DNA of 52,505 bases from Shewanella nanhaiensis. Lineage in GTDB: Bacteria; Pseudomonadota; Gammaproteobacteria; Enterobacterales; Shewanellaceae. Both the position numbers and the translations under genes were made by a program. The notes below the pieces were generated by a model. It did not search any database and had not been told where the DNA came from. It saw only the letters and a list, made by a program, of their open reading frames with translations. Every line of letters begins with the position of its first letter. The stretch's first letter is position 1. Positions 33,901-42,485 of this stretch are shown piece by piece. The stretch is taken from assembly GCF_019457885.1 (NCBI RefSeq), contig NZ_JAHZST010000023.1:1-52505 (forward strand), written 5' to 3'.

Positions 33901-34267
33901 CTGTCCAGCCCTGAACCCGAACACGACTATTTTCAAAACTTACCCGCTTAGCCTGACCACCCGCTATCGGGATCACATAGACCTCACTGGCCCCCTCATA
34001 GTTGGCGACATAAGCCACCCACTTACCATCTTTAGAGATAGTTGCCCCTAACTCCTGTGCAGGCAAACTCGTTAACCTTTGCGCTTGCAGCTCACCCATC
34101 GGCTTAGTCCAGAGATCACCTTCGGCGGTAAAAACTAACGTATTGTCACTCAGCGCTGGTGCTCGGTAGTAGCCTGGAAGTGCTGTCGATTCTGATGCAA
34201 TCGCGGTCGAAAAATTTAGACCACCGAGTGCCAATAGGGTGCAAATAAGTGAGAGGCGAGGTTTCAT
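30980..34267 (-). CDS. Tricorn-like exported S41 peptidase
   Basis: 1095 residues after a signal peptide (about 1-24). The first 650 or so form beta-propeller WD40/PD40 repeats (several PDGxW-type blades such as SPDGNWVYGIS, SPDGQWLYFLS). Then come a tricorn C1 helical region (FEDAWLMHRDSFFD), a PDZ domain (about 790-870, VGDILVEINGKSI), and the S41 core with nucleophile S978 in TYSDGETFSAG. It likely degrades peptides in the periplasm. Single gene with its own terminator. Confidence 0.92.
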   Translation of the reverse strand: MKPRLSLICTLLALGGLNFSTAIASESTALPGYYRAPALSDNTLVFTAEGDLWTKPMGELQAQRLTSLPAQELGATISKDGKWVAYVANYEGASEVYVIPIAGGQAKRVSFENSRVRVQGWTADGKVLYATDNAFGPANYWVLRTVNPGTLEAQDLPLADAIEGAIDDKGEYLYFTRFGLQTTGDNAKVYRGGAKGELWRYKLNSDQEAKLLTSAHQGSVRQPMLWDNRLYFISDADGNDNFWSMALDGSDIKQISDFKEWSVRGARLDKGKIVFQQGADIKLLDLSNHESRTLDIQLVSDFPHRRAHWVNSPMKYATSTQLSPEGDKVVITARSHVAIAGTDGSRLVELALPGSSRVRSAVMSPDGNWVYGISDASGEQEIWRFPADGSQGAKQLTKDGTTLRMGIKLSPDGRYIATDDYNGDLWLLDLKRNRTKKIITQGEGLGPYADVVWSGDSQYIAVTKFELGTPRPQIVLYSLDDDRSETLTSDKYESYAPAFSPDGQWLYFLSDRQFSSTPTSPWGDRNMGPMFDKRTEIFALALDKDAKFPFRQPDELTQTRSVGKEDKAAGTADVKVDWNGLGQRLWQVPVASGNYSALKVNDNGLYFIEQASGKESVPALKVVKFDPLSPKVETFSEDVGSFGLSVDGKKLFIRKHSKDGQDMLIVDAADKLPKKLTNAKVQTQAWQLAIEPALEWQQMFEDAWLMHRDSFFDKQMRGLDWQATKQKYQPLVDRLTDRHELNDIFKQMMGELDSLHSQVRGGDLPKDQDMAKAASLGARLAQTKNGVEITHIYANDPELPSQAAPLAQIGVDAKVGDILVEINGKSITNRADVTRFLTNQAKKQVLLTLKRGSKQHKTIVKPVSASRDAKLRYLDWVNSNAEKVSEASDGEFGYLHLYAMGSGDIASFAREFYANFDKAGLVIDVRRNRGGNIDSWIIEKLLRRTWAFWQPTRGTPSTNMQQTFRGHLVVLTDQLTYSDGETFSAGVKALGIAPLIGKQTAGAGVWLSGRNSLTDKGMARVAEYPQYAMDGRWVLEGRGVSPDIEVDNLPYATFKGRDAQLERAISYLKEELVQAPVLPLKAQPIPAKGMAEDIK

Positions 34268-34420
34268 TTTTAGCTCATTATTTTTATTTAAATTTTTATG
34301 GCCAACAAGGTAACAAACTTTTATTAATTCAACAGTAAAATAGTCAGTAAGAATTATTACTAAATGTGTACAGCTAACTGACTATACTTAACAAATATTA
34401 TCCAATAACTCGGGTTATCT

Positions 34421-34897
34421 ATGGAGCAAGGCGATCAGGAGAGTGCTGCAACAAAAACAGTCTTGGAAGATATTGAGATCATGAATGAAGCAGATGCTTT
34501 GCCTATCAGACAAGATCCTATTATCGACAAGCTACTCAAAAAACTACCAAAAGAGATCGCCGATAGCTATACAGATACACAGCTGCAAGGATTCAGGATA
34601 GCCTTAGGCGATCGGACTTGGGCCAAGCACTTTATCGATAACCGTGGCACCTTTTCATTTCCCTTTGTTCGTTTACGTTTTTTTTATGTCTTCCTACTAG
34701 GCAAAAACAAACGTGCTTATACACGGCGTGAGAAACATGCTTCTATGTTGATGTTTGTCGGCTTGGTATTAAGTTTTATCGCCATCAGTATCCTTTTAGG
34801 CTTATTCATCCTCTACATCCTAAAATCGGCAATGGGGATAGATCTGCTGGAGGGCACTTCACTAGGGATATGGGATTGGTTTAGAGACCTGCTTTAA
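34421..34897 (+). CDS. Unrecognised single-pass membrane protein
   Basis: 158 residues. Residues 1-90 are soluble with an amphipathic KLPKEIADSYTDTQLQGFRIALGDRTWAKHFIDNR segment and an RLRFFYVFLLGKNKR basic motif. One long hydrophobic helix (about 108-133) follows, then a short aromatic tail. No family recognised. Divergent from the protease, convergent with the anti-sigma gene; a terminator at 34916-34946 lies between. Confidence 0.7.
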   Translation: MEQGDQESAATKTVLEDIEIMNEADALPIRQDPIIDKLLKKLPKEIADSYTDTQLQGFRIALGDRTWAKHFIDNRGTFSFPFVRLRFFYVFLLGKNKRAYTRREKHASMLMFVGLVLSFIAISILLGLFILYILKSAMGIDLLEGTSLGIWDWFRDLL

Positions 34898-34915
34898 CAC
34901 CATTTTGACAGTTTT

Positions 34916-34946
34916 CAGCCCCTAATAGACTGGCTATCAGGGGCTG
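34916..34946. terminator. Terminator between the membrane protein and anti-sigma genes
   Basis: CAGCCCCTAATAG / CTATCAGGGGCTG with one mismatch, loop ACTGG; moderately T-rich after it. Confidence 0.6.
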
Positions 34947-34960
34947 TTTCTTAAGGTTAG

Positions 34961-35800
34961 CTACTTATCTGAGCTTGGCACTTTAGGCTTAGGCAGAGGA
35001 ATAATGACCTGCTCACTTAACGCTTTCCATCTGACGTATTGAGGGTGCTCCTCACTTCTTAACTCTGGATAGTTTCTGCGGATCTTCAACACTAATTTTT
35101 CAGCGTCAGCCCACTTCTCCATCTCCACTAAACTTTCAAGATGATTCAGCGCCTGTTTTGCACTCACCACAGCTTCACGTTGAGACGCGGTCTTAGCCGA
35201 CTTACTACTAGAGAGAGATTCAATTTTCGCTCTCACATCTTGGTCAATATCATCAATTGATATCGCAATACCTTCCATATTTGGATCGCTTTGCTGCTGA
35301 GCAGTGTTAAGTGACGACTTTGCAGGTAAGGCTTCTGCTTGAGGCGCACTTGCCATGGCTCTAGGTGCAGTTCGTTCCATCTTATCGGTTGCTTGCACAT
35401 TTTGCTCTTCAACACCTTTATCTCCAGCATAGGAGCGAGTCTCCATTGCCGCAGGCTGCGTACTCTCACCGTCTCCAAGCTCACCTTGTGGCTCACTCAT
35501 CTGCATCATAACTGGAACATCATCAGACAATATATCTTGGGTGACATCTTGATTAATCAAGAGTAAGGTTGCGACAAACATGACAGAGGCTGCCGATGAC
35601 AGTGGCCAACGATGGCGACGCCAAAAACTCGTCTCTACGATGACCACATTATCATCTTGGCTTTTTTTCACTGAAGCTCGAGCAAGCTTTAAAATCGCCT
35701 CATCCAATTCAGCACTGGGCACCTCCAGCTCCTGAGCTCGGTATAACTGCTGAAGTTCATCATCAAATTCAGCAGGTTTATCAACATTTTCATCTTTCAC
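34961..35800 (-). CDS. Probable anti-sigma factor, membrane-anchored
   Basis: About 279 residues. N-terminal cytoplasmic part (about 1-60) with FDDELQQLYRAQELEVPSAELDEAILKLAR, one transmembrane segment (WPLSSAASVMFVATLLLI, about 70-90), then a long low-complexity periplasmic region. No zinc (HxxxCxxC) motif. The call rests on its overlap with the sigma gene and topology. The frame opens at TTG 35806, but GTG 35800 has AGGAGG six nt upstream and is preferred. Overlaps the sigma gene by 11 nt. Confidence 0.7.
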   Translation of the reverse strand: MKDENVDKPAEFDDELQQLYRAQELEVPSAELDEAILKLARASVKKSQDDNVVIVETSFWRRHRWPLSSAASVMFVATLLLINQDVTQDILSDDVPVMMQMSEPQGELGDGESTQPAAMETRSYAGDKGVEEQNVQATDKMERTAPRAMASAPQAEALPAKSSLNTAQQQSDPNMEGIAISIDDIDQDVRAKIESLSSSKSAKTASQREAVVSAKQALNHLESLVEMEKWADAEKLVLKIRRNYPELRSEEHPQYVRWKALSEQVIIPLPKPKVPSSDK

Positions 35801-36416
35801 TTTCAACCTCCTGCCATTTGTTCATGACACACGTCTTTAAACTCTGATTGGCGTAACGAATACGACTTTTCGTCGCCTCAAGTGATGTTCCGACCACCTC
35901 GGCAATGGTTCCAGCCGTAAACCCCGCTTCCATATTAAGCAGCAAAGCCTCTTTTTGTACTGTAGGCAGTAGTGAGATGCAGTGCTTAAGCAGCTGAGCT
36001 TTAGTCCAGGCTATAAATTGCGTTTCTGGCGCTTGCTCATCACTCGGTAAAAAAGAGTCTGCGTCCTGCTCCTCGGTGAATACTTCACTAAAGTGATCCA
36101 CAGGCTTTACGGCTCTAACGTGATCAATCAGTAGGTTATGTGCAATTCGATACAGCCAAGTGGTGAACTTCGCACTTGCCTCATAACTCGCCGCTGCTTT
36201 AATCACCCGCCCCCAAGTGTCTTGATAAAGATCTTCAGCCAACTGAAGGTCACCTATCTGACGAACGAAATAGCGATATAAACCGCCCTTATGTTTTTGA
36301 TACAGTGACTCAAATGCTGACATATCTCCCTGCATATATTGCAACATTAAGACTTGATCACTGTCAGCTTCGCCTCTCTTATCCAATGCTTCTGCCACGC
36401 GATTCTCCAAACTCAT
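35790..36416 (-). CDS. ECF-type RNA polymerase sigma factor
   Basis: 208 residues. Region 2 spans about 40-105 (AFESLYQKHKGGLYRYFVRQIGDLQLAEDLYQDTWGRV, FTTWLYRIAHNLLIDHVR). Region 4 spans about 150-200 (LPTVQKEALLLNMEAGFTAGTIAEVVGTSLEATKSRIRYANQSLK). GGGAGG just upstream of the ATG. Middle gene of the VWA-sigma-anti-sigma operon. No autoregulated promoter could be assigned by eye. Confidence 0.92.
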   Translation of the reverse strand: MSLENRVAEALDKRGEADSDQVLMLQYMQGDMSAFESLYQKHKGGLYRYFVRQIGDLQLAEDLYQDTWGRVIKAAASYEASAKFTTWLYRIAHNLLIDHVRAVKPVDHFSEVFTEEQDADSFLPSDEQAPETQFIAWTKAQLLKHCISLLPTVQKEALLLNMEAGFTAGTIAEVVGTSLEATKSRIRYANQSLKTCVMNKWQEVESER

Positions 36417-36445
36417 CGGCCTCCCTGAACCTACCTTCAGGAAAC

Positions 36446-38368
36446 TTAATGCTGGAAAGTGTGCACGGCTCGCTCCTCTTTGTCTACTACAGCACTTCCA
36501 ACTTGCTCTGGCTCAGTTTGTAGAGCCAATAAACCTGCGGTTTTAGTGAGTTGCACAAATTCATGACGATAACCAAAATTATCCTCTCCCATTGCAGCCT
36601 GAGCAATGTCACTCACTTTGGCATAGTCCATCTCATGCAGATAGTGGCTGTGATTAATCAGTTGACCAAAGCCAGCCACTGCGGCCGCAAACCTAAAATC
36701 ATCACTGGCTTGGGCAAACTCATCAAGCGCTGTGCTTGTTAAAATCGGATAACTGATAAGCTCACTCTTCTCTTGGCCTATAGGCTTGTATCTGAGTTTC
36801 AAATAAGCTAACTCATTGCGGCTGTACTTCTCTTTACCCGTCTTGGTATCCAAACCATACCTAAGCGCATCGTTAGCTTGATTCGGGCTGTCCACAAAAC
36901 TAAGTTCATACAAGGCTGTCACCCTGTGCCCCGCACCTATCTCACCAGCATCGACCTTGTCATTATTAAAGTCCTCACGATTTAGTGCTCGGTTCTCATA
37001 ACCGATGAGACGATACTCAGATACCAGTGCTGGATTAAACTCAATCTGCACCTTCACATCTTTAGCTATAGTCAGTAATGTTGCGCTAATCTCATCCACC
37101 AGCACTTTACGAGCCTCATTTAAGGTGTCGATATAGGCATAGTGGCCATTACCTTTATCTGCCAGTTGCTCCATCAGATGATCATTATAGTTTCCCTGCC
37201 CAAACCCTAAAGTGGTCAAGGCAATACCTTGCTTGCGCTTCTCCTCAATCATATCTTCCAGAGCCTGCTGATCCGATACTCCCACATTAAAGTCACCATC
37301 TGTGGCCAAAATAACTCGGTTGACCCCGCCGGCAATAAAATGTTTCTGCGCGAGTTGATAAGCAAGCTCAATCCCTGCGCCTCCATTGGTCGAGCCACCC
37401 GCTTTTAATTTATCCAACGCCTGAGAGATGGCAAGGGTGTCATTACCTTTGACCCCATCGAGCACGACTCCAGACGCACCGGCATAGACCACAATCGAGA
37501 TACGATCGCGCTCATCGAGTTGTTGACTCAGCATCTTCATGGCATTTTTCAGTAGTGGCAACTTATCTTGTGACGACATTGAGCCCGACACATCAAGCAG
37601 AAACACTAACTGACTAGCCCCTAAATCCGCTTTCTCTTTTTCAAAGCCTTTAAGACCAATCCTAAGCAACATTTTATGGGGATTGTATGGTGATGGCGCA
37701 AGTTCAGTATTCACACTAAATGGCTGCTCTCTTGTATCTGGTGCGGGGTATTGATAAGCAAAATAGTTAATCAACTCCTCCACACGAACAGTGCCCCTCT
37801 CTGGCAGCACTCCGTGATTAATCGAGCGTCTCAAGGTCGAATAACTGCCAGTATCGACATCGATAGAGAAAGTAGAGACCGGGATCTCCCCTGCAACCAT
37901 AATCCCGTTGGCAACTTGACGCTCAAACTTGTCGCGATTTTGCAGCTCTGGAAGATAAATATCTTGGCTTGGACGTGAGGGCAGTCCCATCAGAGCAAAG
38001 GACTCTGGACGAGAATGAACCTTCATTGACATCATGCGTTCACTGGCTTGCTTAGCTGTTCGGTAGGTCTCACGCACACTCACTTCATCTTGGCTCGCCT
38101 CAGACTGCATCTCTACACCTCTAATCCCTGAGGCAGTGTCGATACTTTGCTGGTTCGGTGAACTCCCCGCAATAGGATTGGACTCAGACTTCCCCGTGGA
38201 GAGCTCACTTTGCTTATTGTCATTCGCCCCTTTCTCCTCTTTGGACTCGATAGCTTGCTGCCCACTACAGGCCACTAACGCTAAACTTGAGCTCAATAAC
38301 AGTGAAGCTGAAACTCTGGATAATCTACATCCTTTTTCTCTAGCACTAATTTGGGGTTGAATCTTCAT
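36446..38368 (-). CDS. VWA domain lipoprotein, YfbK-like (DUF3520)
   Basis: 640 residues with a lipobox LVAC (C34). A linker of about 120 residues is followed by an N-terminal YfbK domain (FSIDVDTGSYSTLRRSINHG), then the von Willebrand A domain with MIDAS DVSGSMSS (about 262) and LATDGDFNVGV. The C-terminal DUF3520-type region runs about 450-620. Divalent-metal-dependent adhesion or scaffold role, probably in the periplasm. It is first in the operon, 29 nt before the sigma gene, with GGAGAGCG upstream of the ATG. Confidence 0.9.
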   Translation of the reverse strand: MKIQPQISAREKGCRLSRVSASLLLSSSLALVACSGQQAIESKEEKGANDNKQSELSTGKSESNPIAGSSPNQQSIDTASGIRGVEMQSEASQDEVSVRETYRTAKQASERMMSMKVHSRPESFALMGLPSRPSQDIYLPELQNRDKFERQVANGIMVAGEIPVSTFSIDVDTGSYSTLRRSINHGVLPERGTVRVEELINYFAYQYPAPDTREQPFSVNTELAPSPYNPHKMLLRIGLKGFEKEKADLGASQLVFLLDVSGSMSSQDKLPLLKNAMKMLSQQLDERDRISIVVYAGASGVVLDGVKGNDTLAISQALDKLKAGGSTNGGAGIELAYQLAQKHFIAGGVNRVILATDGDFNVGVSDQQALEDMIEEKRKQGIALTTLGFGQGNYNDHLMEQLADKGNGHYAYIDTLNEARKVLVDEISATLLTIAKDVKVQIEFNPALVSEYRLIGYENRALNREDFNNDKVDAGEIGAGHRVTALYELSFVDSPNQANDALRYGLDTKTGKEKYSRNELAYLKLRYKPIGQEKSELISYPILTSTALDEFAQASDDFRFAAAVAGFGQLINHSHYLHEMDYAKVSDIAQAAMGEDNFGYRHEFVQLTKTAGLLALQTEPEQVGSAVVDKEERAVHTFQH

Positions 38369-38782
38369 CTCGCTCTCCTTTCAATTCCGCTTTGCTATCT
38401 AGTAGATATATAAACGCAGAGAGAAACCAAAAGGGTTAAAAATAATTCAATCTATATAGTTAGGTCATCATCACCATTTGAAGCACTTCATAAAGTATTA
38501 AGCTCCAGCGACTTAGATCACATTTTAAAAAGTGAAAATATGGTACTTTTGCCTAATACCTAATCAAGTTCATACCCGCAATACTGACAAACAGACTCTT
38601 TTGCCACTCACTTGCTGATATCTACTGATATAGAATTCTTTCTACTCAGGAGCGATTCACGTGCCTCAAATAAACGTGCTTTTTTCACACTCTCAAAGCC
38701 CCCCTGTAAGCGGTTTTACCTACAAGTAAAAACAAGGTTCAGTGCCTGAACACCGACTTAAGACCGTTTCACCTTTTCGGGA
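38369..38782. other. 414-bp divergent region between VWA operon and SulP gene
   Basis: Holds both promoters. A possible 19-codon leader ORF starts at GTG 38661 behind AGGAGCG and ends TAA. A CRP-like half-site (TTAGATCACATTT) lies near 38513. No other feature seen. Confidence 0.4.
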
Positions 38783-40513
38783 TTGATTAACGTGCCACAT
38801 AAAGCTCATCTATTCTCTCTCTCTTTGGGTCATGCTTTTTCTGAAGCTTGTATCAAGGAGAAGTACAACCTCAAACGCCTAGGGAAAGATCTACTCGCGG
38901 GGATCTCGGTAGGGATTATCGCCATTCCTTTAGCAATGGCTCTTGCCATCGCCAGTGGTGTACCTCCCCAATATGGACTTTATACCGCGATTATTGGCGG
39001 TTTTATCATCTCTTTGACTGGTGGCTCGCGATACAGCATATCAGGTCCAACTGCCGCATTTGTTGTACTGCTCTACCCCATAGCCCAAGAGTTCGGTCTT
39101 GCAGGTTTACTGATGGCAACTGTGATGTCTGGCGTTATCTTAGTCATCATGTCACTGTTAAAGCTTGGGCGACTTATTCAATATATCCCCGAACCTGTCA
39201 CCTTAGGCTTTACTGCTGGGATCGGGGTGGTAATCGCGACACTGCAACTTAAAGATTTCTTCGGGCTCACCATGGCTGAGATGCCAGAGCACTATATTGA
39301 TAAATTAGGGACACTTACAGATGCAATGCCCACCATGGAGAGTGCTAGCACCAGCGTGGCTTTAGCGACATTTGCTGTCATGCTCTTATGGCCGAAATTA
39401 AAAACGCCGATCCCTGCACATCTACCCGCCATCATTATCGGCAGTTTTCTCGCACTGTGGTTTAATCAAGATGGAACTGTAGTTGAAACCATAGGCACTC
39501 GATTTAGTTATACCTTAGCCGATGGCAGCATCGGCATGGGGATCCCACCTTTAATGCCAAGCTTTGAGTTACCTTGGCTACAAGATGGCGCCAATCATCA
39601 CGCCTTAGGTTTTAGTTGGAGCATGGTACAAGCTCTGCTTCCCAGCGCCTTTGCAATCGCTATGTTAGGTGCGATTGAATCCCTTTTATGTGCTGTTGTA
39701 CTCGATGGGATGACAGGAAAAAGACACAGCGCCAATAGTGAACTTCTAGGTCAAGGGATCGGTAATATTATTGCCCCTTTCTTTGGCGGTATCCCAGCAA
39801 CAGCAGCCATAGCAAGAAGTGCAGCCAATGTGAAAGCTGGCGCTCAGAGTCCGATAGCGGGCATGATCCACTCCATCGTTTTACTACTGGGTCTGCTTCT
39901 GCTAGCCAATATCCTCGCCTATCTTCCTATGCCAGCCATGGCGGCTCTGCTACTTGTTGTCGCTTGGAACATGAGTGAGGCACCTAAGGCGGTACACCTG
40001 ATAAAATCCGCACCTAAGAGCGATATTATCGTCTTCCTCACCTGCTTCTCACTTACCGTTATTTTCGACATGGTGATTGCGATCACTGTCGGAATTGTAT
40101 TAGCGGCCCTGCTATTTATGAAAGAGATTGCCGAGATGACTAGGCTCTATGATATTAGTCAAAATAGGCGTTATATAGACAGAGACACTCCACAGCACTG
40201 GTCAGTATTGAAAGTCAACGGCCCGCTGTTTTTTGCCGCTGCCGATTCTATCTTCTCTGAGATAACCCTATTAGCAAAGGAGCGACAAACCATTGTTCTC
40301 TATCTAGACGGCGTCTCTATTTTAGATGCAGGAGGCTTAGCATCATTAACTAAGTTACTGGAACATTTAAAGGCAAAGCAAAGCGAGCTGGTGATCACCG
40401 ATCTGCAGTTCCAGCCCATCCGAACTTTAGCAAGAGCAAAAATACAACCCATAGATGGCTTACTGCACTTCTATCCAACTCTGAGTGACGCTCTAGAAAA
40501 ACATCCCCATTAG
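38783..40513 (+). CDS. SulP family inorganic anion transporter
   Basis: 576 residues, inner membrane, with about twelve hydrophobic segments: LAGISVGIIAIPLAMALAIASGVPPQYGLYT is the SulP signature, and PFFGGIPATAAIARSAANVKAG is also conserved. A cytosolic STAS domain (about 475-570; LDGVSILDAGGLASLTKLLE) closes the chain. Substrate may be sulfate, bicarbonate or dicarboxylate; the sequence does not decide. Only TTG (38783) or GTG (38792) can start it; neither has a strong ribosome site. It ends at a good terminator. Confidence 0.9.
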   Translation: MINVPHKAHLFSLSLGHAFSEACIKEKYNLKRLGKDLLAGISVGIIAIPLAMALAIASGVPPQYGLYTAIIGGFIISLTGGSRYSISGPTAAFVVLLYPIAQEFGLAGLLMATVMSGVILVIMSLLKLGRLIQYIPEPVTLGFTAGIGVVIATLQLKDFFGLTMAEMPEHYIDKLGTLTDAMPTMESASTSVALATFAVMLLWPKLKTPIPAHLPAIIIGSFLALWFNQDGTVVETIGTRFSYTLADGSIGMGIPPLMPSFELPWLQDGANHHALGFSWSMVQALLPSAFAIAMLGAIESLLCAVVLDGMTGKRHSANSELLGQGIGNIIAPFFGGIPATAAIARSAANVKAGAQSPIAGMIHSIVLLLGLLLLANILAYLPMPAMAALLLVVAWNMSEAPKAVHLIKSAPKSDIIVFLTCFSLTVIFDMVIAITVGIVLAALLFMKEIAEMTRLYDISQNRRYIDRDTPQHWSVLKVNGPLFFAAADSIFSEITLLAKERQTIVLYLDGVSILDAGGLASLTKLLEHLKAKQSELVITDLQFQPIRTLARAKIQPIDGLLHFYPTLSDALEKHPH

Positions 40514-40543
40514 GTAAACCATTTTCAGTAAAAGATCAGTACA

Positions 40544-40577
40544 AAAACGCCAGCAAACGGAAACTTGCTGGCGTTTT
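40544..40577 (+). terminator. Terminator after SulP gene
   Basis: AAAACGCCAGCAA / TTGCTGGCGTTTT, 13-bp perfect stem with 8-nt loop. Confidence 0.88.
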
Positions 40578-40709
40578 ATTAATGAACAATTAAGCTCACT
40601 ATTCATTTCATTCAGCTCAACCTCTAACTAAATGCATCATCAAGCTATCATAGACTTAATCAAACTGAGCAATTTGCCAGCAAAGCTTCGATTAACAGGC
40701 GTGTATGTG

Positions 40710-40715
40710 TATAAT
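40710..40715 (+). promoter_or_regulatory. Probable -10 element of purEK
   Basis: TATAAT, 57 nt before the purE ATG, preceded by TG. No convincing PurR box is visible by eye. Confidence 0.5.
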
Positions 40716-40771
40716 CATGCGCAAATTTCACCTATGTCGTGTTTTTAAGCTCACCCTACGAAGGAGTATGT

Positions 40772-41254
40772 ATGAAAGTTGGTATCATTATGGGTTCCAA
40801 ATCTGACTGGCCGACCATGGAACATGCGGCGCAAATGTTAGATACATTTGGTATCGCCTATGAAACTCGTGTGGTTTCAGCACATCGAACTCCGCAGCTA
40901 CTTGCTGAATACTCCTCAACCGCTGCAGAGCGTGGCATAAAAGTCATTATTGCTGGTGCTGGCGGTGCTGCGCACCTTCCTGGCATGGTTGCTGCTCACA
41001 CCAGCTTGCCAGTTTTGGGCGTGCCGGTTAAATCTAAAGCCCTCAACGGTATTGACTCACTACTCTCTATTTGCCAAATGCCGAAGGGAGTTGCTGTAGG
41101 TACCTTGGCGATTGGCGATCCTGGTGCTGCCAATGCAGGCTTATTAGCCGCGCAAATTCTAGGATGTCAGCAACCTGAAATCTTTGCGAAAATAGAAGCT
41201 TTCCGTCAGGCACAAACCGACTCAGTACTTCTTAATCCGGACCCTGCTATTTAA
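40772..41254 (+). CDS. purE: N5-carboxyaminoimidazole ribonucleotide mutase PurE
   Basis: 160 residues, class I PurE, converting N5-CAIR to CAIR in purine synthesis. MGSKSDWPTM (about 8-17), VVSAHRTP (with catalytic histidine) and AGAGGAAHLPGMVAA are near-invariant. The open frame extends upstream to 40739, but AAGGAG sits just before the ATG at 40772, the family start. One base separates its stop from purK. Confidence 0.96.
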   Translation: MKVGIIMGSKSDWPTMEHAAQMLDTFGIAYETRVVSAHRTPQLLAEYSSTAAERGIKVIIAGAGGAAHLPGMVAAHTSLPVLGVPVKSKALNGIDSLLSICQMPKGVAVGTLAIGDPGAANAGLLAAQILGCQQPEIFAKIEAFRQAQTDSVLLNPDPAI

Positions 41255-41255
41255 T

Positions 41256-42404
41256 ATGAACATATTAGTTTTAGGTGCTGGACAACTAGCACGTATGATG
41301 AGTTTAGAGGGGGCGCCACTGGACTTAAATGTGCGCGCTTTTGATGTCGGCTCTCAAAAAATCATTCACCCACTTACCCATCAAGTGTTTGAGCAAAGCT
41401 TAGAGCAAGCTATCTCAATGGTTGATGTGATCACCTCTGAGTTTGAGCATATTCCTGATGATGTCTTAGCTCTGTGCTGTCAAAGTGGCAAGTTCTACCC
41501 AGGTAAAACTGCCATCAAAACAGGTGGTGACCGCAGTATTGAGAAAGAGCTACTCGATAAAACCGGTGTGCCATCAGCTCCCTATCAGTTGATCACAGAG
41601 AAACAGCACCTGTTAGATGCCGTTTCTCTGCTCGACTTACCTCTTGTGATAAAAACTTGCCAAGCGGGTTATGATGGCAAAGGACAGTGGCGTTTAAAGT
41701 CATTAGATCAAGTTGACGCTATTTGGGCTGAGATGGCCGGATTTATTGCCAGCGGAACTGAGAGTTTCCCCCACACCATTATTGCAGAAAAAATGATCCC
41801 ATTTGATCGTGAAGTCTCTGTGATTGGAGCCCGTAATAAAGAGGGCAATGTAGAAATTTATCCCGTCACTGAAAACCAGCATACCAATGGAGTACTCACT
41901 CTATCCCTAGCGATTGAGATGGATGAAAAAATCCAGCAGCAAGCCATAGATGCCTTCAATAAGCTCTCGGTATCTATGGATTATGTTGGCGTACTGGCTA
42001 TCGAGTTTTTTGAGGTTTCAGGCACCTTGATGGTTAATGAGATCGCCCCTCGCGTGCATAATTCAGGTCACTGGACCCAACAAGGGACTGCTTGCAGCCA
42101 GTTTGAAAACCACCTACGTGCGGTTGCCGGATTGCCACTAGGTTGCACACAAGCGCAAAAGCCAAGTGTGATGATCAATGTGTTGGGTCAAGACGCAATT
42201 CCATCGCAAGTACTAACCATTGATGATGTTAAAAGTCACTGGTATGGCAAAGCTCAACGGGCTGGTCGAAAAATGGGACACATCAATGTTTCAGCTAAAG
42301 ATAACAGCGCGTTAGGCAATAAGCTACTGCAACTGGCTGATATGTTACCTGAGCAAGATTACCCTGGCGTGCGGTTAATGGCGGAGCGATTGTTGCAAAG
42401 TTAA
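41256..42404 (+). CDS. purK: N5-carboxyaminoimidazole ribonucleotide synthase PurK
   Basis: 382 residues, ATP-grasp enzyme that carboxylates AIR to N5-CAIR using bicarbonate and ATP, feeding PurE. Visible: MNILVLGAGQLARMM N terminus, YDGKGQWRLK glycine-rich loop, AEKMIPFDREVSVIGARN, and NEIAPRVHNSGHWTQQGTACSQFENHLRAV. Operon with purE; strong terminator after it. Confidence 0.96.
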   Translation: MNILVLGAGQLARMMSLEGAPLDLNVRAFDVGSQKIIHPLTHQVFEQSLEQAISMVDVITSEFEHIPDDVLALCCQSGKFYPGKTAIKTGGDRSIEKELLDKTGVPSAPYQLITEKQHLLDAVSLLDLPLVIKTCQAGYDGKGQWRLKSLDQVDAIWAEMAGFIASGTESFPHTIIAEKMIPFDREVSVIGARNKEGNVEIYPVTENQHTNGVLTLSLAIEMDEKIQQQAIDAFNKLSVSMDYVGVLAIEFFEVSGTLMVNEIAPRVHNSGHWTQQGTACSQFENHLRAVAGLPLGCTQAQKPSVMINVLGQDAIPSQVLTIDDVKSHWYGKAQRAGRKMGHINVSAKDNSALGNKLLQLADMLPEQDYPGVRLMAERLLQS

Positions 42405-42437
42405 CTCATGATTTAGCTTATACCGATTGGTATTATG

Positions 42438-42474
42438 AAGCCGAGATATCACACTGTAATATCTCGGCTTTTTT
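42438..42474 (+). terminator. Terminator of purEK
   Basis: AAGCCGAGATAT / ATATCTCGGCTT, 12-bp perfect stem, followed by TTTTTT. Confidence 0.9.
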
Positions 42475-42485
42475 ATACTTTAACA

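Noticed and set aside
40711..40733. PurR operator upstream of purE
   Set aside because: Sequence GCGCAAATTTCACC lacks the central CG and the symmetry of a PurR box.
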